Of a DNA stretch of 64,000 nucleotides, positions 55,959 to 64,000 are shown in pieces. The stretch comes from Methylotenera_A sp963701715 (GTDB lineage: Bacteria > Pseudomonadota > Gammaproteobacteria > Burkholderiales > Methylophilaceae), in contig CAVPAX010000008.1 in NCBI GenBank assembly GCA_963701715.1, positions 1 to 64,000 on the forward strand. Reading direction: 5' to 3'. Made by a program: the position numbers and the translations under genes. Positions within the stretch are counted from its first letter, which is position 1, and every line of letters starts with the position of its first letter. Below the pieces are notes generated by a model. It ran no database searches and was not told where the DNA came from. It saw only the letters and a list, made by a program, of their open reading frames with translations.

Positions 55959-58733
55959 ATGAGCCCAACTAAATCGCAATATGAACATGCACTAAAAGAG
56001 AACATTCGCTATCTTGGACGTGAACTTGGTGCCGCAATTATAGCCAAAGACGGAATTGAAACGTTCAACATCATAGAGAGCATCCGCAAAGCTGCTGTCA
56101 AGTTCCACCGAGAAGGTGATCAGGATGCTAATTTAGAGCTGAACAATTTACTAAAATCTCTAACACCTGCTCAGACTATATCTGTTGTGCGAGCCTTCAG
56201 TTATTTCAAGCATTTAGTCAATATTGCAGAAGATCTTTACGCGCATCAGCAAACTATACTGGATGAAGATAACTTATCACCCGGCATGCTAGGGTATTCG
56301 ATTACAAAAATTCTACAAAGAAATTTGAGCTTTAAGGAAGTCAAAGATTTTTTCGAGACGGCCTTAATCTCCCCGGTTCTGACGGCACACCCGACTGAAG
56401 TGCAACGTAAAAGTATTTTAAACATTGAACGGTCTCTGTCTGAACTGCTGGCTAAAAGAGCTTTGCTAGCTTCAAAAAAAGAGCTGGAAAGAAACAGCCT
56501 CGTTATACAGGGTGCAATTACTGCACTGTGGCAAACGAAGATGCTGAGATTTACCAAACTTAGTGTCACAAATGAAATTGAGAACGCACTGACCTTTTAT
56601 CAAATGACTTTTTTAGAAGCCATACCAGAGCTTTTGCAGGAGTTTGAATCTGAGCTTAATCAACGTTATGCAGACCAGATTGATGGCGAATATCATCTAC
56701 CCAGTATTTTAGCTATGGGCAGCTGGATCGGTGGTGACCGTGACGGCAATCCATTTGTTAATGGTACCACGCTTAAATTGGCGATTGATAAACAAGCTAC
56801 GACAGCTTTTAATTATTACCTAAAAGAAATACATGAATTAAAGCGCGAATTATCAATTTCTACACGCCTAGTGGATGCGAGTCAGAATCTATTAGAGCTT
56901 AGTCAAAAAGAACGTGACCAATCACCCCATCAGCAAGATGAAGTTTATCGACTAGCCCTGAATGCAATCGGCAAACGTATCGTCAATTCGGCCAAAGAGA
57001 TGTCTTTACTAACAGACCTTGTGGAGATTAACGATTATCTACCATATGCCAGCGCCCAAGATTTTCTCACGGATTTGAACATTATCGTAGACTCACTCAA
57101 AAAGAATCATGGCACAGCGCTGATTTACCCACGATTGGGAAAACTCATTAAAGCGGTCGAAACATTTGGTTTTCATCTCGCAACAATTGACATCCGGCAA
57201 TCTTCAGACGTGCATGAAACAGTCATTAATGAACTATTTCTCAAGGCTGGTTATGATTTTAATTATGTTGAACTTTCTGAAGAAGAAAAAATTGAAACCC
57301 TGCTTCATGAACTTAAGCAGCCCAGACTACTATTTTCGCCTTTTCAGCATTACTCAGAGCTCGTGCACAAAGAAATAGACGTGCTATACAAAGCGCGGGA
57401 TATTCGTAAGGGTTATGGTGACAAGGCCATAAGACAGTACATCATTTCTCATACTGAGACTCTATCTGACTTATTAGAAGTCGCTCTCTTGCAGAAAGAA
57501 GCTGGCTTAATGAAAGGCATTTGGGGATCACAGAAAATTCAGATGGATCTCAATATTGTGCCGCTATTCGAGACCATCGCAGACTTAAGAAATGCACCTA
57601 TGATTATGGGGCAATGGTTGAGCTTGCTAGGTATTCGTTACGTATTGCGTAATCAAGGAAACGAACAAGAAATCATGCTAGGTTACTCTGACAGCAATAA
57701 AGACGGAGGGTTTTTAACTTCTAATTGGGAGCTCTACAAAGCTGAAATTTCTCTTGTCGAACTATTTAATCAAGCCAAGATTAAACTGCGCCTGTTTCAC
57801 GGTCGTGGAGGAACGGTGGGACGAGGCGGCGGACCTACCTATGAGGCTATCATGGGGCAGCCGCATGGCACAGTAGACGGACAAATCAGACTCACAGAAC
57901 AAGGTGAGATCATTGCCAATAAATACTCTGACCCCAAAGTAGGTAAGCGAAACCTGGAAACGCTCATCTCAGCCACTATTGATGCAACCTTGTTCCCACA
58001 AGACGAATTAGTGACAAAAAAACGCAGATCTTATGAAATGGTGATGGAGGAATTATCAACTACCGCAATGACCACTTATCGCCGCTTGGTTTATGAAACG
58101 CCAGGCTTTGCAGAATATTTTTTCTGTGCCACGCCAATCTCTGAGATTGCTGAACTCAACATCGGTAGCCGTCCCGCTGCTAGAAAAGCCACACAGCGCA
58201 TAGAGGATTTACGTGCAATCCCTTGGGGATTTTCTTGGGGACAATGCCGCTTAATTTTACCTGGCTGGTTTGGCTTAGGTAGCGCAATACACCAATACCT
58301 AGATGTTGATGAGTCAATCAAAGAGTCACGCACCAAGATTCTGCAAGATATGCTTGAAGAGTGGCCCTTATTTACAACGCTTATCTCGAATGTGGACATG
58401 GTGCTGGCAAAAACTGATCTTGTAGTCGCCAAACGTTATTCTCAATTAGTAAAAAATGAAAATCTTAGAGAGTCTATTTTCAACAATATCGAGCAAGAAT
58501 ATATACGTACCAATGACGCACTGAATATCATGCTAAAAAGCAAAATACGCCTCAGTTGCAATCAAAGACTGGCCGAGTCTATTAAAAATCGCTTGCCATA
58601 CCTTGATCCGCTTAATCATTTACAAGTCGAATTGATTAAACGTTTTCGAGAGGGGGATATGGACGAGCGGATCAAACTCGGCATTCACTTAACTATCAAC
58701 GGAATTGCCGCTGGATTGAGGAACACCGGTTAA
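55959..58733 (+). CDS. ppc: Phosphoenolpyruvate carboxylase
   Basis: A 924-residue anaplerotic enzyme that fixes bicarbonate onto PEP to give oxaloacetate. Motifs: LTAHPTEVQRKSIL (catalytic His), GGDRDGNPFV, GYSDSNKDGG, FHGRGGTVGRGGGP, QGEIIANKYS, and the C-terminal NGIAAGLRNTG. GGAG lies 7 nt before the ATG. It complements the RuBisCO pathway by replenishing the TCA cycle. Confidence 0.97.
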   Translation: MSPTKSQYEHALKENIRYLGRELGAAIIAKDGIETFNIIESIRKAAVKFHREGDQDANLELNNLLKSLTPAQTISVVRAFSYFKHLVNIAEDLYAHQQTILDEDNLSPGMLGYSITKILQRNLSFKEVKDFFETALISPVLTAHPTEVQRKSILNIERSLSELLAKRALLASKKELERNSLVIQGAITALWQTKMLRFTKLSVTNEIENALTFYQMTFLEAIPELLQEFESELNQRYADQIDGEYHLPSILAMGSWIGGDRDGNPFVNGTTLKLAIDKQATTAFNYYLKEIHELKRELSISTRLVDASQNLLELSQKERDQSPHQQDEVYRLALNAIGKRIVNSAKEMSLLTDLVEINDYLPYASAQDFLTDLNIIVDSLKKNHGTALIYPRLGKLIKAVETFGFHLATIDIRQSSDVHETVINELFLKAGYDFNYVELSEEEKIETLLHELKQPRLLFSPFQHYSELVHKEIDVLYKARDIRKGYGDKAIRQYIISHTETLSDLLEVALLQKEAGLMKGIWGSQKIQMDLNIVPLFETIADLRNAPMIMGQWLSLLGIRYVLRNQGNEQEIMLGYSDSNKDGGFLTSNWELYKAEISLVELFNQAKIKLRLFHGRGGTVGRGGGPTYEAIMGQPHGTVDGQIRLTEQGEIIANKYSDPKVGKRNLETLISATIDATLFPQDELVTKKRRSYEMVMEELSTTAMTTYRRLVYETPGFAEYFFCATPISEIAELNIGSRPAARKATQRIEDLRAIPWGFSWGQCRLILPGWFGLGSAIHQYLDVDESIKESRTKILQDMLEEWPLFTTLISNVDMVLAKTDLVVAKRYSQLVKNENLRESIFNNIEQEYIRTNDALNIMLKSKIRLSCNQRLAESIKNRLPYLDPLNHLQVELIKRFREGDMDERIKLGIHLTINGIAAGLRNTG

Positions 58734-59498
58734 TCAATAATGATCAACTAACGTTTGCTGGGTGGCCATGTACTGCCAGTCTGGATCAGGCAGGGCGTCG
58801 AATACGGCACGTAGGCCTTCACACCAACGACTGCTTATTTGCGAGAAGTAAGGGTCATCTTCAGTGATGTGATGCTGCAAGTCGAGACGCAGACTATCTT
58901 GCCTCAGGCTCACCAGATCGATAGGTAAGCCTACAGAAATGTTACTGCGCATGGTGGAATCAAACGAAACCATAGCGCATTTGATGGCATTTTTTAAAGT
59001 GGTGTTAGGGTGAATCACGCGATCCAGAATCGGTTTACCATATTTGGTCTCCCCGATTTGGAAGTACGGCGTCTCTTCTGATGCTTCTATAAAGTTGCCT
59101 TCTGAATAAATGAGAAACAGCCTGGGTGCCTCACCTCGTACTTGCCCGCCAATAATAAAATTAGCACTCATATCAACACTGCTCTTAGCAAGATAAGATT
59201 CATTATGCTTACGAACCTCTCGTAAACAATCCCCCAATAAAGTCGCAATATCAAATATTGACTCGGCATTCCAGACATTTGGCACATCGGCATGACGACC
59301 TCGCTGCTCCAGCAAATTGATCGCACTTTGCGTAATAGACAAATTACCCGAACTCATCGTGACGATGACGCGATCACCGTCATTTACAAAAGTGCGCATT
59401 TTTTTGAAACAAGCCACTTGATCAACGCCAGCATTAGTTCTAGAGTCGGACGCGAACACCATGCCATCATTCAGTTTTAATGCTAAACAATACGTCAT
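58734..59498 (-). CDS. Anbu, proteasome-like peptidase
   Basis: A 254-residue Ntn-hydrolase related to proteasome beta subunits. The start MTYCLALKLNDGMVFASDSRTNAG puts a Thr right after Met, the expected nucleophile once Met is removed, followed by the conserved DSRTNAGVDQ and a catalytic Lys about 33 residues in. Anbu proteins assemble into open rings. They commonly sit with transglutaminase-like, alpha-E and ATP-grasp genes. Here the transglutaminase/DUF2126 gene lies just upstream on the same strand. Confidence 0.9.
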   Translation of the reverse strand: MTYCLALKLNDGMVFASDSRTNAGVDQVACFKKMRTFVNDGDRVIVTMSSGNLSITQSAINLLEQRGRHADVPNVWNAESIFDIATLLGDCLREVRKHNESYLAKSSVDMSANFIIGGQVRGEAPRLFLIYSEGNFIEASEETPYFQIGETKYGKPILDRVIHPNTTLKNAIKCAMVSFDSTMRSNISVGLPIDLVSLRQDSLRLDLQHHITEDDPYFSQISSRWCEGLRAVFDALPDPDWQYMATQQTLVDHY

Positions 59499-59610
59499 AA
59501 AATCTTTCCTACTAAAATCTTCCTTGCGGCTATTGTACTAGATAACCAAAGCGACGTAATGCCACAACATTCAAACAAGCATTGGTTATCTAAACAATTC
59601 TTGCAACTAT

Positions 59611-62600
59611 TCAACTAGATGACAATAAATTACTAGTGCACTCCCAACGCAAATCCAGCGTGTAAGGATAAGCTTGGTTAATGCTTTCAATTGGAATTTC
59701 CTCCAATTTAGAACTTGGTGTATGCCCATGATTCCAAAAACGGCTTATACGACGACCTTCTGCTTCGTTAGCATTAACGGGTAATGAGTCATAATTGCGC
59801 CCTCCAGGATGGCTAACATGATAAGTGCAGCCACCAATCGCCCGCCCGTTCCAAGTGTCAAAAATATCAAACACCAGAGGCGCCTGCACACCTATGCTCG
59901 GATGCAGTGCTGACGGCGGATTCCAGGCACGAAACCTTACCCCTGCAACCTGTTCACCTTGGATTACCGTCTGTCTTAGTGGCACACGGCGGCCATTACA
60001 GGTGACTATATAACGATCTCCAATGGCACCGCTCAGCTTAACTTGCAAGCGCTCTACAGACGAATCTACGTACCTTGCCATGCCACCACTGGTAATTTCT
60101 TCTCCTAATACATGCCATGGTTCAATCGCCGTATGCAAATCAAGCTGTAAATCCCCCACCTGCATATTGCCGCATTTTGGGAAACGAAACTCTAGGAATG
60201 GTGCAAACCAGTCGGCTTTAAAAGCATAACCTGCAATTTGCAAGTCTCTTGCAACATCATGAATATCACTGGCAATAAAATGTGGCAGCATGAAACGATC
60301 ATGCAGTTGAGTACCCCAATTGATTAATGGTTTGGTATAGGGCGTTTTCCAGAACCACGCTACCAATGTTCGCAATAGCAACATTTGCATCAAACTCATC
60401 TGTGCATGGGGTGGCATTTCAAATGCGCGCAACTCTAACAAACCGAGCCTGCCGGTATCTGAACCCGGTGCGTAAAGTTTGTCGATACAAAATTCGCTAC
60501 GATGCGTATTGCCGGTCATGTCTACCAAAAGATTACGCAATAGTCGATCTACCAGCCAAGGGGCTGGCACCTCGCCCATCGGCATCTGCTGGAACGCTAT
60601 CTCTAATTCGTAAAGACTGTCATTTCTCGCCTCATCTACACGCGGTGCCTGACTGGTGGGTCCGATAAACAATCCTGAGAACAAATAAGACAATGCTGGA
60701 TGATGTTGCCAATAAGTCACCAAACTGCGGAGTAAATCGGGGCGACGCAGCAAAGGGCTATCTGCTGGCGTCATGCCCCCAAGCGTCACGTGATTGCCGC
60801 CGCCTGTGCCGGTATGCCGACCATCCAGCATGAATTTCTCGGTGCCTAAACGAGTAAGGCGTGCCGCCTCGTATAGCGTTGTGGTGTTATGTACCAATTC
60901 TTGCCAGCTTGCTGCAGGGTGGATATTGACCTCAATCACACCCGGATCTGGCGTCACTGGCAGTCGCGTCAAGCGCAAGTCATGGGGTGGTTGGTAGCCC
61001 TCAATCACTACAGGCATATTGAGTTTGTGACTCGTTGCCTCAACCGAAGCGATAATGTCCAAATAATGCTCCAACTCTGTGGTTGGCGGTACAAAAATGT
61101 ACAACCTACCATGGCGTGCCTCGACACAGAGTGCAGTATGCGGGGTCCACTCAGGTTTTATTTCACTCTCAGCCGCTTCCATTTCGGTCGGATGTTCGGT
61201 TTTTTTGCTTGCCTTACTGTAGCGGCGGCTGATTTCTGAATCAATCTCCGCCAGTGACTCCACTGCCTCAAATAGGCTACGTTCATGCATATGATCCCGC
61301 TCCTCATAGGGCACCCAAGGCAAACTACTCAGTGGTAACCTCAGACCCATGGCAGAATCACCAGGTACTAGATACATTTCACCGCGACGGAACTCCCAAG
61401 GGCTACTGCTCCAAACTTCATGATGATGTTGATTTTTTTTAACTTGGCGGCGCCAATGTAACGGCAGCACATAACCAACTGGCTCCGCTAAGTCTGCAGA
61501 TAAAATCTTGACCAACCGCTTGCGCTCAAGATCATCTTTAAAATCAAATTTATCTAGTTCAATATTTTTTGGCAAGATGCCTTCCTGCAACAGGTAATAC
61601 AATGGATCCTCATAACCGGCAAGAATATATTGACCTTTAAGCCCTAGATGTTTTGCCAGTTCGGCAATGTATCTTTCAGAATCTTTAACCTTAAAACCAT
61701 AATCTTTGGTTTCATCTGCCTGCAAATTAGGGTTTTTCCAGATTGGTTTACCATCTTTCCTCCAGAAACATGCCAGCTGCCAGCGTGGCAGTTGCTCTCC
61801 TGGATACCATTTGCCCTGCCCAAAATACACTAAACCACCTGAAGCAAAAGCATCTTTAAGTTTTCGCACCAGTTCGCCAGCAAGCTTACGTTTTTGCAAA
61901 CCATCAGCTTCGGTATTCCATTCTGGCGCATCCATATTATCAATCGATACAAAGGTTGGCTCACCGCCCATGGTCAGACGCACATCCATTTTTTTAAGTG
62001 CTTTATCAACCTTATGACCAAGCATATCTATAGCTTCCCACTGCTTCTCAGTATAGGGTTTTGTTACACGGGCATCCTCATAAATGCGTCTAACACTATT
62101 ACTAAACTCAAATTGAGTATTGGCCTGCCCTATATATGCGCCGACGATGGGGGCAGCGCTGACATAATCAGCAGTACAGGCCAATGGAATATGACCTTCT
62201 CCGGCAAACAAACCAGAAGTTGGATCTAGTCCTATCCACCCTGCACCGGGAATATAAACCTCTACCCAGGCGTGCAAATCTGTAAAATCGACCTCTGTTC
62301 CAGATGGTCCATCTAAGGCCTTAATATCCGCTGTAAGTTGTACCAAGTATCCTGAAACGAATCGAGCTGCCAAACCTAAATGACGTAACAACTGAACAAG
62401 TAACCAGCTTGAGTCACGGCAGGAACCTAGTTTTTTTTCTAAGGTTTCTTCGCAAGTTTGTACGCCGGCCTCCATACGAATGCTGTAATTGATAGCTTGA
62501 TTTATGCGCTGATTGACCTCTACAAGAAAATTAACAATCGTCGTCTTATCTCGCGAGATTGAAGCGATCAATTTTTGCAGTAGCTCCCCATGTTCTTTAA

Positions 62601-62957
62601 TTTCTAAATATGGCATCAGCTCTTTAAGCAACTGTTCCGGATAATTGAAAGGATAATACTCTGCATATTCTTCGACAAAAAAATCAAAAGGATTGATCAC
62701 CGTCATTTCAGCAATCAGATCAACTTCAATAGAAAGTTCAGTCGATTTTTCCGGAAACACTACCCTCGCCGATAATTGCCGGACGGATCTTGCTGCCAGT
62801 TAATAAAGTGATTTTCTGGCTTAATTTTAAGCGAGTAACTGCTCACAGGCGTTCGTGAATGAGTGGCCGGGCCAAGCCGGAATATATGTGGTGTTAACTG
62901 AACTGGCTGGTCATAAACGTGCCTAGTTTTATGATTGAGCGCAACTTTAATGGTCAT
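59611..62957 (-). pseudogene. Transglutaminase-like/DUF2126 protein, frame broken near the N-terminus
   Basis: The intact product would be about 1115 residues. The first 65 residues (MTIKVALNHKTRHVYDQPVQ...) are in one frame and end GNYRRG-stop at 62760. The rest continues one frame over as ARVVFPEKSTELS. A single missing base near 62765-62772 explains this (expected GNY-x-ARVVFPE). The body has a transglutaminase core with catalytic Cys in GSCRDSS, His in DLHAWVEVY and Asp in GLDPTSG, then a DUF2126 region (about 300 onward; TMGGEPTFVSI, HTGTGGGNHVTLGG). It is associated with Anbu systems, possibly making or cutting amide-linked peptides. Real inactivation or sequencing error cannot be told apart. 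Confidence 0.82.
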
Positions 62958-62962
62958 ATTTA

Positions 62963-64000
62963 TTACGCACTTTCAGCCTGTAATAGACGAAGGTTTTCTT
63001 CTACTCCTGCCGCTTCCGTAAGTTCAGCGACATTTTGCTTGGTAAAGAAACCATCAAAATCTCCAAAGCGCTGCACGTATTCGATAATAAGAGAGGAATG
63101 CTCCGAAGCGCTGGAGAAAATCTGCTTGAGGCCTTCCTCACGTGAGCCAATCACGTCCAGAAGGAAATCTTTCCCCTTGGCTCTGATAGCATCTACGACA
63201 TAGTCAATGTTGATCTGGCCATTGGTTTCGCCATCTGCAACACCAAGCGCAATATGATGCAACCTTGGGCCATAGTTGCGTACAAAGTTCTCAGTAGGTG
63301 AAGGCAAGCCCACCAGATGATTCACGAAATACGGGTGATTGGCAGCAGTGAACACCTTGGCAGGGCTGGTACGCTCATCGTCATAATGTACACTTTTGGT
63401 GACGTTGGTTGAGGAGTTGGTCAGAAATATCATACGAGCCCCAGTAGTAATAACTGGAAAGCGTCAGTATTCAAGTATTGCTACTTCCCAATTCTGGCTA
63501 TAGATGCGCGTAGCTAAATGGTCTATCGGCAGAATTAACTTATCCAGACCAAGTTTTGCTTGAGTTTCCTTGGCTTCAATATAACCACGATTCACATCAT
63601 TGTTGATGACACTGACTCCTAGCACATAAACCCGTATTTCTTCAGGTGGGCGCTCCCAATAACCGACGATGTTATGGGTGTATGGTGACGGCTTTACGAT
63701 AGCCATATTGCCCGGTAATTCCAGTTTGCGAATTTGATCCTGGTTGAAAAAACGAATATCCCGTGTTTTTTGCAGTTCGACGACTTCATGCAAATTGGTG
63801 ACACGAAAAATCTCGCCCATGTATCGCGAATTGGGCTTGTGTGCACCAATGGGGTAGACTTCGTTCAGGCTGCGGAAAATGCCGTGTATATTGGGATCAC
63901 GAACTTCTCGCACCATGATGTCAGGTGAGTTCATGTCAATTCGGAGGATATGTGTCCAGTGCGATTCTGATTCAAGTGTGACTAAGTAATGATAAGGTGT
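62963..64000 (-). pseudogene. VOC-superfamily dioxygenase-like protein, frame disturbed and 5' end outside window
   Basis: The gene runs off the right edge; the frame is open to 64000 (TPYHYLVTLESESHWTHILRIDMNSP...). At 63464-63466 a TGA interrupts the frame after VAILEY. Reading one frame over from there gives TLSSYYYWGSYDISDQ, a natural continuation. The original frame resumes with NSSTNVTKSVHY. A one-base loss near 63464 and a two-base change near 63425 would explain this. HHIALGV and the late LKQIFS...FGDFDGFFTKQNVAEL resemble the metal-binding C-terminal half of 4-hydroxyphenylpyruvate dioxygenase-like VOC proteins. The substrate is unknown. Confidence 0.65.

Overview
The window is a chromosomal segment of a moderately AT-rich betaproteobacterium. 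The 16S/23S sequences, the gene orders (pnp-rpsO-truB-rbfA-infB-nusA-rimP; rplM-rpsI-argC; recG-ubiC-ubiA; gmk-rpoZ-spoT), a PrsR-like regulator and a fimV gene suggest the Nitrosomonadales (Gallionellaceae/Methylophilaceae relatives). That placement is an inference; no database was searched. A complete red-type (form IC) RuBisCO cluster marks it as a probable autotroph.

Layout. (1) 1-1079: the start of a sigma-54 response regulator gene, cut by the window edge. (2) 1309-11859: cbbR divergent from a long co-directional cluster: cbbL, cbbS, cbbX, fructose-bisphosphatase, phosphoribulokinase, class II aldolase, triosephosphate isomerase, then the three proton-translocating transhydrogenase genes. 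CO2 fixation and its NADPH supply appear to be packaged together. (3) 12333-15813: an MCE/Mla-type lipid-transport operon. (4) 15843-18778: an accessory strip ending at tRNA-His. Exact-length 196-nt repeats carry the 3' half of tRNA-His plus a conserved 126-nt arm, like stacked attachment sites. Between them lie a DUF502 membrane protein, a small periplasmic protein and a small two-helix membrane protein. (5) 18702-20456: tRNA-His, tRNA-Arg, tRNA-Pro, folD, dksA. (6) 20540-21971: an intact IS3-family element inside the loop of the dksA/pnp terminator. (7) 22004-30692, minus strand: the pnp to rimP translation/RNA cluster. (8) 30835-36964, minus strand: a complete rRNA operon (tandem promoters, 16S, tRNA-Ile, tRNA-Ala, 23S with an enlarged hairpin region, 5S, terminator). 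(9) 37230-50506: lytic transglycosylase, tyrS, anmK, gltA, an HNH endonuclease, lipase, erpA, bactofilin, argC, rpsI, rplM, fimV, ubiA, ubiC. (10) 50510-58733: a frame-disrupted recG, spoT, rpoZ, gmk and ppc. (11) 58734-64000, minus strand: an Anbu proteasome-like peptidase, a transglutaminase/DUF2126 protein and a VOC-family protein. The last two have broken frames.

How the parts fit. CbbR probably controls the cbb-pnt block. FBPase, aldolase and TPI regenerate RuBP precursors, PRK makes RuBP, RuBisCO fixes CO2, CbbX reactivates RuBisCO and PntAB supplies NADPH. PEP carboxylase and citrate synthase feed biosynthetic TCA flux. DksA, SpoT and the rRNA promoters with GC-rich discriminators form a stringent-response set.

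Three genes between 50.5 and 64 kb (recG, the transglutaminase and the VOC gene) are each broken by one- or two-base indels. Sequencing error must be excluded before calling these real gene decay.
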